The notes: generated by a model not told the origin, from the letters alone. DNA of 64,000 bases from Cohnella endophytica (GCF_003628305.1 NZ_RBZM01000001.1:248001-312000), one strand, 5' to 3'. Shown: positions 1 through 9,067, counted from the first letter of the stretch. Translations and numbers: made by a program.

Positions 1-379
1 TCTTACGGTCAAATTGTACATAGGATGCGATGTCCTCTTCGAAAGGCGTATACCCTCCGCGGTGTTCCATGACTTCTTGTCCGTTAACCCATACTTTGCC
101 GTAATGCGTAACGCTGCCGAACCGAAGAACGATTCGTTTGCCGATCCAAGCTTCGGGCACGTAGAAGTCTCTTTCGTACCAGACGTTTCCGACATGCTCC
201 TTAACTTTCAAGTCCTCCACGAGATCATTGTAGCTCGCCGGAACAGGCATGGGGATCGTATCCTGCAGCTTACCGGAGAACCAATCGTTCTGGGAATGAG
301 AAGGCTCCTCGACCTTAAAGTTCCACATGCCATTAAGCTCGATAACTTCTCTTTTGGTATTGTTTTGCGGGTATAACAT
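1..379 (-). CDS. uidA: Beta-glucuronidase (GH2), N-terminal part, cut by window edge
   Basis: Reading the minus strand from the ATG at 379 gives about 126 codons that run off the left edge without a stop. The start is supported by a GGAG eight bases upstream. The peptide opens MLYPQNNTKRE, continues with PVPASYNDL and then GNVWYERDF and THYGKVWVNGQEVMEH followed by GGYTPFE. These are the hallmarks of the sugar-binding N-terminal domain of GH2 beta-glucuronidases and closely follow E. coli UidA as I remember it. Family role: hydrolysis of beta-D-glucuronides in the cytoplasm. It diverges from the sugar ABC importer, which suggests the importer brings in glucuronide-containing oligosaccharides. 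The catalytic glutamates lie outside the window and cannot be checked. Confidence 0.9.
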   Translation of the reverse strand, partial: MLYPQNNTKREVIELNGMWNFKVEEPSHSQNDWFSGKLQDTIPMPVPASYNDLVEDLKVKEHVGNVWYERDFYVPEAWIGKRIVLRFGSVTHYGKVWVNGQEVMEHRGGYTPFEEDIASYVQFDRK

Positions 380-489
380 ATGGATCGCTCCTTTTCGTCC
401 CGATTATTTTAACCCTAACGGTTTCAATATAAGGGAATGCTCGATAAGGGACATTAAAGGATTTTTGCATATCGGACAAATTTTTATCC

Positions 490-527
490 GGAGAAAAATA
501 ATTTCGGAAAATGCAAAAATAGTTGGG
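490..527 (+). repeat. Duplicated upstream element, copy 1
   Basis: The stretch starting GGAGAAAAATAATTTCGG and ending near AGTTGGG is matched with few changes at 2116-2153, upstream of the paralogous binding-protein gene. It may be the binding site of the YesN-type regulator encoded downstream, or simply a relic of tandem duplication. A shorter A/T-rich relative lies near 3728-3757 before the permease genes. Confidence 0.5.
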
Positions 528-571
528 TTACCTGAGAAGGGGAAATGATGTAATTTCAAAATGCAGCCAGT

Positions 572-585
572 TGAAACCGCTTCCA
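572..585 (+). promoter_or_regulatory. Candidate cre (CcpA) site
   Basis: TGAAACCGCTTCCA matches the cre consensus TGWAANCGNTNWCA at 13 of 14 positions. It sits 60 bases upstream of the first binding-protein start. Its position suggests carbon catabolite repression of the importer; binding is inferred from sequence only. Confidence 0.55.
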
Positions 586-644
586 AGAGATTTTGAAACA
601 GGAAATCGCATTAAAAATTCTGTTACAAAAAGGGGACTGATTCA

Positions 645-2033
645 ATGTTTAAGTATTCGATCCGAATGGCAGTGGCAATTTCATTAATCGCGGTAATGCT
701 CGTAGGTTGCGGCTCCAAAGCCTCAAACAAATCGTCCGATGCTTCCGCAAGCCAATCGGCAAGCAGTCAAGAAAGCAACTCGGCTCCGGTTTCAGCAGAC
801 AAAAAAGAAATGGTTACGTTGAAGTTTTTCCATTGGTATAACGACGATCAGGACAAGTGGAACGACGTTTACAAGGCTTTCCAAGAAAAGTATCCGTATA
901 TCAAAGTCGAATCGGTAACCGCCGGAGATAACAATTCGCAGGAATACTTGAAGAAGCTTGATCTTGCCGCGGCATCCGGAGATCAGATCGATCTCATGAT
1001 GTTCTCGGCGCCTCAGTACTATGCTCAACGCGCGGCGATCAACATGCTTGAACCGCTTGACGATTACATTGCGAAAGACGGCTATAAAGTGGCCGACGAT
1101 TATTATTCGGATCCTGCCATTAACGGCAAGACATACGGGCTTCCCGCCAAGAAAGTTTCTTTCTTTGTCTTGCTGAACAAGAATCACTTGGATGAAGCGG
1201 GCCTAACGGTTCCGAAGGAATGGACTTGGGACGAATACCTCGAATATGCGAAGAAGCTAACAAAAGGCGAGGGCACGAACAAAAGATACGGAACTTATTT
1301 CCACTCGTGGAGTAACTATACGCAACTTGCCCAAGGCTTTCAGATGGACGATTACTACCTCCTGAAACCGGACGGTAAAACGCTGAACGTTGAAACGCCG
1401 CTCATGAAAAAATCGTTGGAGATTCGTCATCAAGCGGAATTCGTAGACAAATCCGCAACGCCTTTCTCCGAAATCGTCAGCCAGAAACTGAATTATCGGC
1501 CTCAGTATTTCAGCGAAAAAGCGAGTATGATTGTTACAGGCGATTTCCTGATCCCGGAAACCGGAGGAACGGATAAAGTTCCCGCTAACTTCAAAACCGC
1601 CTTTGCTCCGCTTCCGACAGTGAATAAGGGCGATCCTCAGACCACGACTAACGCCAGCGACCTGTTGTCCGTCTACTCGAAATCGAAGCATAAAGAAGAA
1701 GCCTACCTTTTTGCCCGCTGGTACACGACGGAAGGCATTCAATTGCAAGGAAAGTATATTCCGTCGTACAAAAAAGCGGATATCGCCAAAGTCATCGACA
1801 ACCAGTTGGCTTCCGCCAAAACTCCGGAAATGGTAGATAAGGAATCGCTATTGTACGTTATGCAAAACCAAATTCCGCAAAACTTCGTCGTTCCGGTGTC
1901 TTATTACGATCAAGCCGATCAGGCATTCCTGAAAGAGATGGACTTGTTCCTATTGGGCAAAGAAGACGTGGACACGGCATTGAAAAACGCGGCGGCGAAA
2001 ATCCAAGAAGTCGTAAACAGCAACAGTAAATAA
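645..2033 (+). CDS. ABC sugar transporter solute-binding lipoprotein, copy 1
   Basis: 462 residues. A basic start, a hydrophobic stretch and a lipobox LVGC near residue 22 mark a lipoprotein signal peptide, followed by a Ser/Ala/Gln-rich tether to about residue 55. The mature part (VTLKFFHWYNDDQDKW, later a domain with YSKSKHKEEAYLF) fits family 1 extracellular solute-binding proteins, which capture mono- or oligosaccharides outside the membrane and deliver them to MalF/MalG-type permeases. AAAAAGGGG precedes the ATG. It is followed by its own strong terminator and by a close paralogue at 2273. The ligand is unknown; the neighbouring beta-glucuronidase suggests a glucuronide or plant/host glycan fragment. 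Confidence 0.9.
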   Translation: MFKYSIRMAVAISLIAVMLVGCGSKASNKSSDASASQSASSQESNSAPVSADKKEMVTLKFFHWYNDDQDKWNDVYKAFQEKYPYIKVESVTAGDNNSQEYLKKLDLAAASGDQIDLMMFSAPQYYAQRAAINMLEPLDDYIAKDGYKVADDYYSDPAINGKTYGLPAKKVSFFVLLNKNHLDEAGLTVPKEWTWDEYLEYAKKLTKGEGTNKRYGTYFHSWSNYTQLAQGFQMDDYYLLKPDGKTLNVETPLMKKSLEIRHQAEFVDKSATPFSEIVSQKLNYRPQYFSEKASMIVTGDFLIPETGGTDKVPANFKTAFAPLPTVNKGDPQTTTNASDLLSVYSKSKHKEEAYLFARWYTTEGIQLQGKYIPSYKKADIAKVIDNQLASAKTPEMVDKESLLYVMQNQIPQNFVVPVSYYDQADQAFLKEMDLFLLGKEDVDTALKNAAAKIQEVVNSNSK

Positions 2034-2047
2034 TAAGGCTACAATAA

Positions 2048-2089
2048 ATGAGCATCTATTCTAAAATAGAATGGATGCTCATTTTTTTT
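2048..2089 (+). terminator. Rho-independent terminator after binding protein 1
   Basis: Near-perfect stem of ATGAGCATCTATTCTA with its complement, followed by eight T residues. It should isolate the first binding-protein gene from the second. Confidence 0.9.
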
Positions 2090-2115
2090 GTTCTCTTAAG
2101 CAAAATAGCAGGGAC

Positions 2116-2153
2116 GGAGAAAAAATATTTCGGGAACCGCCAAAATTGTTCGG
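2116..2153 (+). repeat. Duplicated upstream element, copy 2
   Basis: Counterpart of 490-527, with GGAGAAAAAATATTTCGG at its left end and TTGTTCGG at its right end. The match extends the duplication of the binding-protein gene into its control region. Confidence 0.5.
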
Positions 2154-2272
2154 TGTAGCCGAATGTGCTATGGTGTAGTATTCATTTTGTTACTCGCCGA
2201 ATCCGTTTTCAGTATCTCTTGAAGACAGAAGAAGTGCTAACTAACAGCAATTATAAGAGGGGGACTGATTCT

Positions 2273-3625
2273 ATGTTAAAGCATTCGTTCCGAATGGCAG
2301 TGGCAATTTCTCTGATCGCAGTATCGCTCGTTGGTTGCGGATCCAAAACTTCCGACAATGCAACAGGCAGCTCCAACCCGACATCGTCCGATAAGAAGGA
2401 GCAGGTAACCCTAAAGTTCTTTCATTGGTACAACGATGATCAAGACAAATGGAACGACGTATACAAAGCTTTCCAAGACAAGTATCCGAACATTAAGATC
2501 GAATCGGTTACTGCCGGCGATAACAATTCGCAAGAATACTTGAAGAAGCTCGATCTTGCCGCAGCTTCCGGCGATCAGATCGATCTCATGATGTTCTCTG
2601 CCCCTCAATACTATGCTCAGCGGGCCGCGATCAATATGCTGGAGCCGCTTGACGAGTATATTGCGAAAGACGGCTATAAAGTGGCGGACGAGTATTATTC
2701 CGATCCCGTCATTAACGGCAAGACTTATGCACTTCCCGCCAAGAAATCCACTTTCTTCGTCATGCTGAACAAGAACCATCTGGATGAAGCCGGCTTAACC
2801 GTTCCGAAGGATTGGACTTGGGATGAATATCTCGATTATGCGAAGAAACTGACTAAAAGCGATGGCGCGAATAAGAGATACGGGACATATTTCCATACTT
2901 GGAGCAATTACTCCTCCCTAGCACAATTAGCTCAGATGGATGATTACTTCCTCTTGAAGTCCGACGGCAAGACGCTGAACGTTGAAACCCCGCTCATGAA
3001 AAAATCGTTGGAGATTCGTCATCAAGCAGAATTCGTGGACAAATCGGCTACGCCTTTTGCGGAGGTTATTAGCCAAAAGCTGAATTATCGCCCTCAGTAT
3101 TTCAGCGAAAAAGCCAGCATGATCGTTACGGGCGATTATATGATCCCGGAAGCCGGCGGTACGGATAAAGTGCCTGCTACCTTCACGACCGTCTTCGCGC
3201 CTTACCCGAAAGTGAATAAGGAAGATCCGATGTCCACGCTTAACAATGCGGATCTGATGTCCGTATACTCGAAGTCGAAACATAAGGAAGAAGCTTACCA
3301 GTTTATTCGCTGGTACACGACGGAAGGCATTCAACTGCAAGGAAAGTATATTCCATCATATAAAAAAGCGGATATCGCAACGGTAATCGACAACCAATTG
3401 GCAACCGCCAAAAACCCGGAAATGGTCGACAAAGAATCGTTGATGTATGTCATGCAAAACCAAATTCCGCAAAACTTTAGCGTTCCTCCATCTTATTACG
3501 ATCAAGCCGACCAGGAATTCACGAAAGAAATGGATTTATTTTTGCTCGGCAAGGAAGATGCGGACACGGCTCTGAAAAATGCGGCAGCCAAGATTCAAAA
3601 AATCGTAGACAGCAACGGCAAATAA
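2273..3625 (+). CDS. ABC sugar transporter solute-binding lipoprotein, copy 2
   Basis: 450 residues, closely paralogous to the 645-2033 product over nearly its whole length; long blocks such as FFHWYNDDQDKWNDVYKAF are identical. I place the start at the ATG at 2273 because AGAGGGGGA lies before it and the lipoprotein signal peptide (SLVGC) starts there; the frame is open further upstream but that extension has no such features. The bases before both ATGs (GGGGACTGATTC) are the same, so the leader was duplicated too. The tether is shorter and serine-rich. Differences are scattered, which suggests divergence in ligand range or dosage. A hairpin pair follows the stop, separating it from the permease genes. 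Confidence 0.9.
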   Translation: MLKHSFRMAVAISLIAVSLVGCGSKTSDNATGSSNPTSSDKKEQVTLKFFHWYNDDQDKWNDVYKAFQDKYPNIKIESVTAGDNNSQEYLKKLDLAAASGDQIDLMMFSAPQYYAQRAAINMLEPLDEYIAKDGYKVADEYYSDPVINGKTYALPAKKSTFFVMLNKNHLDEAGLTVPKDWTWDEYLDYAKKLTKSDGANKRYGTYFHTWSNYSSLAQLAQMDDYFLLKSDGKTLNVETPLMKKSLEIRHQAEFVDKSATPFAEVISQKLNYRPQYFSEKASMIVTGDYMIPEAGGTDKVPATFTTVFAPYPKVNKEDPMSTLNNADLMSVYSKSKHKEEAYQFIRWYTTEGIQLQGKYIPSYKKADIATVIDNQLATAKNPEMVDKESLMYVMQNQIPQNFSVPPSYYDQADQEFTKEMDLFLLGKEDADTALKNAAAKIQKIVDSNGK

Positions 3626-3635
3626 TAAAGAGAGG

Positions 3636-3652
3636 ACGCCGAAGGCGTTTTT
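3636..3652 (+). terminator. Small hairpin with T run after binding protein 2
   Basis: ACGCC-GAA-GGCGT followed by five T residues, directly after the stop. Probably a weak first terminator. Confidence 0.6.
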
Positions 3653-3659
3653 GCTTACC

Positions 3660-3708
3660 GACAACGGTTTCTCCAATGTGCGAATTTGGGGGAGATCGTT
3701 GTCTTTTT
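3660..3708 (+). terminator. Second terminator after binding protein 2
   Basis: GACAACGGTTTCTCC pairs, with a small bulge, to GGAGATCGTTGTC, followed by seven T residues. The two terminators in tandem explain how the binding protein can be expressed far above the permeases. Confidence 0.8.
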
Positions 3709-3781
3709 TTATTTATTTTAAAGCGGCAAAATATTTTTCAATCAGAAAAATTACTTAAATGTTTTTCGTGCAGGGCCTTCC

Positions 3782-3787
3782 TATAAT
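3782..3787 (+). promoter_or_regulatory. -10 box candidate for permease operon
   Basis: A perfect TATAAT lies 31 bases upstream of the permease start, after the terminators. No good -35 box is seen at 16-18 bases, as expected for an activator-dependent promoter. This is inference. Confidence 0.45.
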
Positions 3788-3817
3788 GAAAATATAAAAC
3801 AACAAGAGGTGGTCGAA

Positions 3818-4726
3818 GTGAGTCAAGCGGTGGAAAAACGCACGCGAAAACAATCTTATTACGATGCTTGGGCCGGATATCTATTTACCGCTCCGATGGT
3901 GATCTTGACGCTGGTGCTTACGGCCATTCCGATCGTTCTATCCGGTATCGTCAGCTTTACGGATTGGAATTTCATCGCGGGTCTGAATACGATTCGTTTC
4001 GTCGGATTCGACAATTACGCGAACCTGTTCCGGGATGACGATTTTCTTCATTCGATGAGAAACAATTTTACGTTGCTTGCCATTGTCCCTGTATCGATGT
4101 TTATTTCATTGGTATTGGCGGCAATTATTAATAAAGCCGCGTACTTTAAGTCTTTTTTCAAAGTCATCTATTTTATGCCGTTCATCTCCAGCTTCGTGGC
4201 TGTGGCCATTCTATGGCGGGTGTTGTTCCATCCGAGCAGCGGTCCGATTAACGGGTTCTTAATGTCCATCGGGATCGAACATCCGCCCATGTGGCTGGCA
4301 GACCCGTCTTACTCGCTAATATCCGTCATGATCATTATGCTCTGGGCCAACTTGGGATTCGATATGATCATTTACATGGCAGGCTTGCAGAACATCCCTA
4401 ACGATTTGTATGAAGCGGCCGATATCGATGGCGCGTCATCGATCAGGAAATTTTTCTCCGTTACGCTTCCGTTGCTTTCGCCTACGACATTTTTCCTGCT
4501 CATTACCGGAATCGTCGGCTCGTTCAGGGCGTTCGACCTAATCATGGTTCTGACGGGGGGAGGACCTGCGGGGTCTACGGACGTTATGGTGTTTGAATTA
4601 TATCAAAACGCATTCGTTAATCTTAAATCCGGTTACGCCTCCGCAATAGGCATAATGCTACTATTCATCATTCTCGCCATCACGCTTATTCAATGGGTCG
4701 GCCAGAAGAAATGGGTTAACTACTAA
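3818..4726 (+). CDS. ABC sugar transporter permease, MalF type
   Basis: 302 residues with six likely membrane segments, the first beginning at GYLFTAPMVILTLVL. The cytoplasmic loop has EAADIDGASS, the EAA---G coupling motif that docks an ABC ATPase. Start chosen as GTG at 3818 because AGAGGTGG lies five bases before it; a GTG at 3809 would overlap that ribosome binding site. It pairs with the MalG-type permease 11 bases downstream. No ATPase gene is present, so a shared MsmX-like ATPase elsewhere is presumably used, as is usual for such importers in Bacillota. Confidence 0.92.
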   Translation: MSQAVEKRTRKQSYYDAWAGYLFTAPMVILTLVLTAIPIVLSGIVSFTDWNFIAGLNTIRFVGFDNYANLFRDDDFLHSMRNNFTLLAIVPVSMFISLVLAAIINKAAYFKSFFKVIYFMPFISSFVAVAILWRVLFHPSSGPINGFLMSIGIEHPPMWLADPSYSLISVMIIMLWANLGFDMIIYMAGLQNIPNDLYEAADIDGASSIRKFFSVTLPLLSPTTFFLLITGIVGSFRAFDLIMVLTGGGPAGSTDVMVFELYQNAFVNLKSGYASAIGIMLLFIILAITLIQWVGQKKWVNY

Positions 4727-4737
4727 GGGGTGTGCAT

Positions 4738-5568
4738 ATGAAAACAATTCGATTGGACCGCGTATTGATTACGATCGTTATGGGAGCCGTAGGTATCCTG
4801 TTCGTCATGCCTTTCCTATGGATGATCTCGGCTTCGTTAAAACCAGAATTGGACGTGCTGGCCTATCCCATTCAATGGATTCCGAAAACCTGGCATGCGG
4901 TCGAGAACTATAAGGAGGTCTGGGCAGGGGAAGTTACTTTCTCGCTTTATTACTGGAACACGATCGTCGTTACCGTCCTGACGACGGCGTTATCCTTGCT
5001 GCTTTCTTGTATGGCGGCTTACGGCTTCGCCAAGGTGAAATTCAAAGGACGCGAAGTTCTTTTCTTGCTCGTGCTAACGACCTTCATGATTCCGACTCAG
5101 GCTACGTTAGTGCCGCAATTCATCATCATGCGCTGGATGCAGTTATTCGACACCCATCTCAGCTTGATCTTGCTCGGTTCTTCAGGCGTAATCGGGACGT
5201 TCTTGCTTAGACAGTTCTTCATGGGAATTAACAACGAAGTACTCGAGTCGGCAAGAATAGACGGGGCAAACCATTGGACGACCTTCTCCCGGATTGCGAC
5301 GCCGTTAGTAGCGCCGGGACTGGCAACCGCAATGATCTTAAGGTTCGTATTCACTTGGAACGATTACCAGAACCCGTTGATATTTCTCCGTTCCGATCGT
5401 TTGTTTACGCTCCAGCTCGGGATGAAAAAGTTCGCGGATTTTAACGGTGAATTTTATTCGCTGATCATGGCTGCATCCGTGTCCGCCATTTTGCCGCTGC
5501 TCATTATCTTTATTTTCGGTCAGAAATATGTGATCGAAGGTGTTGCTTCCGGAAGTGTCAAAGGCTAA
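4738..5568 (+). CDS. ABC sugar transporter permease, MalG type
   Basis: 276 residues, six predicted membrane segments (first: TIVMGAVGILFVMPFLW) and the coupling motif ESARIDGANHW. AAGGGG sits seven bases before the ATG at 4738. Family knowledge: it forms the heteromeric translocation pore with the upstream MalF-type subunit. It ends 85 bases before the sensor kinase, with a hairpin between. Confidence 0.92.
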   Translation: MKTIRLDRVLITIVMGAVGILFVMPFLWMISASLKPELDVLAYPIQWIPKTWHAVENYKEVWAGEVTFSLYYWNTIVVTVLTTALSLLLSCMAAYGFAKVKFKGREVLFLLVLTTFMIPTQATLVPQFIIMRWMQLFDTHLSLILLGSSGVIGTFLLRQFFMGINNEVLESARIDGANHWTTFSRIATPLVAPGLATAMILRFVFTWNDYQNPLIFLRSDRLFTLQLGMKKFADFNGEFYSLIMAASVSAILPLLIIFIFGQKYVIEGVASGSVKG

Positions 5569-5590
5569 AGTTACAGAAGTAACTCAGTAG

Positions 5591-5620
5591 ATACGACAAT
5601 CGCTGCCGCGGTTGTCGTAT
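5591..5620 (+). other. Hairpin between permease and sensor kinase genes
   Basis: ATACGACAA and TTGTCGTAT form a nine-pair stem. The following bases (TCCTCCTTAATT) are not a clean T run, so it may attenuate or stabilise transcript ends rather than terminate. A smaller palindrome AGTTAC-AGAA-GTAACT precedes it at 5569-5584. Confidence 0.5.
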
Positions 5621-5653
5621 TCCTCCTTAATTCGGCCCGAAGGAGCAGCGAGA

Positions 5654-7438
5654 ATGAAACGATTATTGTTCCATAAGCCGTCGCTCAGGAATAAACTCAT
5701 TCTGACGTCCATTGCTTGTTTAATCCTACCAACCCTAATCATGTTGTACAACACGGATGTTTTCTCCAAACGGATTATCCGCGAACATACGTTGGAAAAC
5801 TCTGCTCAGGTGCTGAATAACGTACAGGTTCAAATCGATCGAATATTAGAGGAAATGGTCAGCGTTTCGAATATGATCCAATTCGATCCCGAAATCATGA
5901 ACATTCTTCTGCAGAGCGACGACGATCCTTTGAAGTCCCAGGCGGTCACGACTAGGATCGAGCAGTTAAGCAGCGGCAAGCCCAATATGCAGATCAACTT
6001 GCTTACGTTGGATGGCCGGCACTATACGAATTACTCCTATTACGATTTTAATCCGGAGGATTTCCGCGATCGGACTTGGTTCCCTAAGTTATCCGGGTTG
6101 AATGCGTTCGATACCTTGTTCATAGGAGTACAGCCCAACTATATTAAACCGCAGGCTTCGACTCAACCTTATGTCATTATGACGGCAAGAGCTTTGATGA
6201 ATTATTCGTCAAAGCCATTTGCTTATATGATCGTTAGTCGCACGGAGAACACGATCAGCGATATTTTCGAAAGCTTTTCCGAGCAATTCCTTTTGATGGA
6301 TGATAGCGGGCATATTCTGTCCCATAAGGATAAGAATTTCATCGGTAGGGATTTTAACGGCATGATCGGGAAGGACGTCTTAGAGTCTCCCGAGATTATT
6401 CGTTTTGAGGCACAGAATCAAGTGTTCGTGTCCGTGCCCCTTCGTTATGCAGGCTGGACATTGGCTAGTCTGGCACCTTACGAACAATTAACCGACAAAT
6501 TAAACGCGATATATAAGTCCGGATTGATTTTGCAGATTTTATCCGTGGCCGGATTTATTCTTGTGCTCGCTTATTTGCTCCGCAAATTTACAAGGCCGAT
6601 TCATATCCTTGGACAAGCCGCGCTTAAAGTCGAGGCCGGTGAATTGGATGTGCGGTCGCATGTGAGAGGCGGGGATGAAGTAGGGCGGTTGGGCAGAGCT
6701 TTCGATCAGATGCTCGATCGAATCATGGTGATTCTTGAACAAGTGAAGATCGAGCAAGAGCTGAAGCGCCAAGCCGAAATCGCGATGTTGCACGCGCAAA
6801 TCCATCCTCATTTCTTATTTAACGTGTTGAGTTCGATAAGATTAAAATTGTTGATGAAGCATGACGAGCAGAACGCCGAATTGATAGGCTCCTTGGCTTC
6901 CTTGCTGCGGTCGACCTTCTCCACGAAGCAGGAATTCGTTCCCTTGATGGCGGAAATCGAGATGACCCAGCAATTCATGGATCTCATGAACTTCACCGCC
7001 AAGTTTCCGATTGTTGCCGTAATCGATGTGGACTCGGAGTTGCTGATGGAGAACGTACCACGGTTCATACTTCAGCCGATTATTGAAAACGCGTATAAGC
7101 ATGGATTCGTTCGCAAAAGCGGCAATGTTACGATTAGCGCCAGAAAAACGGAAGATTGCTTGTTCATTTCCGTGAAAGATAACGGACAAGGAATGGACGT
7201 TAACATTAAAAATGTTTTGCAGGAACGCATGATGATTAATAAACTGCAGATTATTGAAGAATCCGTCCAGAAAGACCATTCAAACAACATCGGAATCGGA
7301 TTAACCAATGTCTATGACCGATTAAAGCTGATTTATGGCAATAAATTTCAAATGAGCTTGCAGAGCGAGCAAGATCAGGGGACAACGGTGGTGCTTGTTC
7401 TCCCAATTCAACCGATGGAGAAGAATGCGAATGTATAA
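5654..7438 (+). CDS. YesM-family sensor histidine kinase
   Basis: 594 residues from the ATG at 5654, chosen for AAGGAG nine bases upstream. Order: membrane segment at about 16-37; extracellular sensor of Cache type to about residue 285; second membrane segment about 290-312; HAMP region with ARSHVRGGDEVGRLGRAF-like sequence; His_kinase (LytS/YesM type) motif HAQIHPHFLFNVLSSIRL with phospho-acceptor His; ATP-binding N-box IIENAYKHGF and G-box NGQGMD. Family role: senses an external sugar, often through the binding protein, and phosphorylates the paired YesN regulator. The regulator gene overlaps its end. Confidence 0.93.
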   Translation: MKRLLFHKPSLRNKLILTSIACLILPTLIMLYNTDVFSKRIIREHTLENSAQVLNNVQVQIDRILEEMVSVSNMIQFDPEIMNILLQSDDDPLKSQAVTTRIEQLSSGKPNMQINLLTLDGRHYTNYSYYDFNPEDFRDRTWFPKLSGLNAFDTLFIGVQPNYIKPQASTQPYVIMTARALMNYSSKPFAYMIVSRTENTISDIFESFSEQFLLMDDSGHILSHKDKNFIGRDFNGMIGKDVLESPEIIRFEAQNQVFVSVPLRYAGWTLASLAPYEQLTDKLNAIYKSGLILQILSVAGFILVLAYLLRKFTRPIHILGQAALKVEAGELDVRSHVRGGDEVGRLGRAFDQMLDRIMVILEQVKIEQELKRQAEIAMLHAQIHPHFLFNVLSSIRLKLLMKHDEQNAELIGSLASLLRSTFSTKQEFVPLMAEIEMTQQFMDLMNFTAKFPIVAVIDVDSELLMENVPRFILQPIIENAYKHGFVRKSGNVTISARKTEDCLFISVKDNGQGMDVNIKNVLQERMMINKLQIIEESVQKDHSNNIGIGLTNVYDRLKLIYGNKFQMSLQSEQDQGTTVVLVLPIQPMEKNANV

Positions 7439-9035
7439 AGCGATAATCACGGACGATCATGTTCCCGTAATCGAGTATTTGACGGCCATGATTCCTTGGC
7501 AAGATCTTGGGCTGGAGCTAGTGGAAGCTTGTTCTAGCGGAGAGGAAGCCTTGCAAGCTTGCAAGCTTCACCCCCCGGACCTGCTGATTACCGATATCGG
7601 CATGCCGATCATGGACGGGTTGCAGTTAATCGAAGAGGCCAAGAAAATCAATCCGGACTTAAAGACGGTCATTCTGTCCTGCCACGAAGATTTTCAATAT
7701 GCTCAGCGGGCGGTGAAGCTGAACGCAACGGATTATATTCTGAAAGAAACGATGAGAATCGAGCAAATCACGGAAGTCTTGCGTAATCTTATCCGGCAAA
7801 TGGATAACGAGAAGGCGGAGAAGAAGGGACGCCAGAAGTTACAGGATGTCGTCTTCCAGAACATGTCCTCGCTTCGAACGGACTTCCTGCGTACTTTGAT
7901 CGACAATCCGATCTGGAACGAGGCGGAGTGGTCGTTAAAAGCCGAGTCGCTGGAAATTCCGATTGCCGCAGATACCCATTACTTACCGGTTCTTTGCATG
8001 CCGGACAGATATCAGGAATTCGAATTGCGTTTCGGAGGCCGGCATCAGATCCACTTTGTCATCGAGAATGCGCTGAACGAAGCGGTAAAAATAGAAGGAA
8101 GCGTCGTGTTGGCGCTGGACGAGCAGCATTACTTTATCATCTATCCCTTCCCGAAGACGATCAAGTGGAACGTGCTTGAAGGGATTAAGAATGAATTGTC
8201 ATCCGTTCAAAAGGATATGAAGCGTTATTTGAAGGTTCCGACTTCTTATTATTTCGGAGAGAAGAGCAAATCGATCATCGAATTAAAAGCGCAGATTGTG
8301 TTGCTATTAAACGGCAATAACTTCCGCTTCTACTCCGGAGAGCAAATTATTGCGAGATTAAAGCCGGTAGAGCTGACGACGGAGGATATTTTCGTTCACT
8401 ATACGGAAGCCCTGCACGATTTTAGAGATACGATTCTTACGCAGAATGAAGACGAGATCCACAAGGTCGTTACGAAATGGATGGATCACATCTCGTCGTG
8501 CAAATATCCGGTGGAATCCGTCCGAAGCTACCTTCTCAAAATCGTGACCGATATAGAACTTAAGTATACGGTCATGCAGCATTTTCTCACGAACTATAAT
8601 GCCGTGATGCTGCAGAAAGCGATCAATTCCATGGATACGTTGGAGCATCTTAGTCTTTGGCTGATCCAATTTTTGCTGGGGAAGATGGAATTGGTCAAAG
8701 CTCAGCAAAATCAATCCATTCGCAAAGAAATCGTTGCGGCCCAACGCTATGTCATGATGCATCTGAACGAAAAGATCAGCATGGAAGAGCTAGCGATCAA
8801 ACTAGAGCTGAATCCATCGCATTTTAGTCGCATATTCAAGAAAGAAACGGGCGAAACCTTCGTCGAATTCGTCACCAATCGCAAAATGGAGAGGGCTCGA
8901 GAGCTTCTCGATCAATCGGACAAGTCTGTCGAAGTCATCGCGGAGGAGCTTGGCTTCGACAATTCCAGCTATTTCTTTAAGCTATTTCGCGGATTCATGG
9001 GAATGACCCCGACAGAGTATCGCAAGAGAATATGA
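7431..9035 (+). CDS. YesN-family response regulator, AraC-type DNA-binding
   Basis: 534 residues. Receiver domain at 1-120 with acidic pair D8/D9, phospho-acceptor D55 in LLITDIGMP and the conserved Lys in YILKE. The middle region (about 130-420) is a variable linker/sensor. A C-terminal AraC double helix-turn-helix (ISMEELAIKLELNPSHFSRI then VEVIAEELGFDNSSYFFKLF) reads the DNA. The ATG at 7431 overlaps the kinase stop; an ATG at 7425 is an alternative with tighter spacing to GGAG. Likely activates the importer genes upstream, possibly through the repeated element at 490-527 and 2116-2153. Confidence 0.92.
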   Translation: MYKAIITDDHVPVIEYLTAMIPWQDLGLELVEACSSGEEALQACKLHPPDLLITDIGMPIMDGLQLIEEAKKINPDLKTVILSCHEDFQYAQRAVKLNATDYILKETMRIEQITEVLRNLIRQMDNEKAEKKGRQKLQDVVFQNMSSLRTDFLRTLIDNPIWNEAEWSLKAESLEIPIAADTHYLPVLCMPDRYQEFELRFGGRHQIHFVIENALNEAVKIEGSVVLALDEQHYFIIYPFPKTIKWNVLEGIKNELSSVQKDMKRYLKVPTSYYFGEKSKSIIELKAQIVLLLNGNNFRFYSGEQIIARLKPVELTTEDIFVHYTEALHDFRDTILTQNEDEIHKVVTKWMDHISSCKYPVESVRSYLLKIVTDIELKYTVMQHFLTNYNAVMLQKAINSMDTLEHLSLWLIQFLLGKMELVKAQQNQSIRKEIVAAQRYVMMHLNEKISMEELAIKLELNPSHFSRIFKKETGETFVEFVTNRKMERARELLDQSDKSVEVIAEELGFDNSSYFFKLFRGFMGMTPTEYRKRI

Positions 9036-9067
9036 AAATCCGAGGAACATAGTAGGAGAGAAGCAGC

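Larger units (their letters stand above)
380..644. promoter_or_regulatory. Divergent control region between uidA and the binding-protein gene
   Basis: This 265-base gap has no gene. It holds one cre-like site near the plus-strand gene (separate entry) and a weaker cre half with GAAACCGTTAG on the minus strand around 413-426. It also holds an A-rich element at 490-527 that recurs before the second binding-protein gene. I could not fix a confident -35/-10 pair for either direction. Confidence 0.5.
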
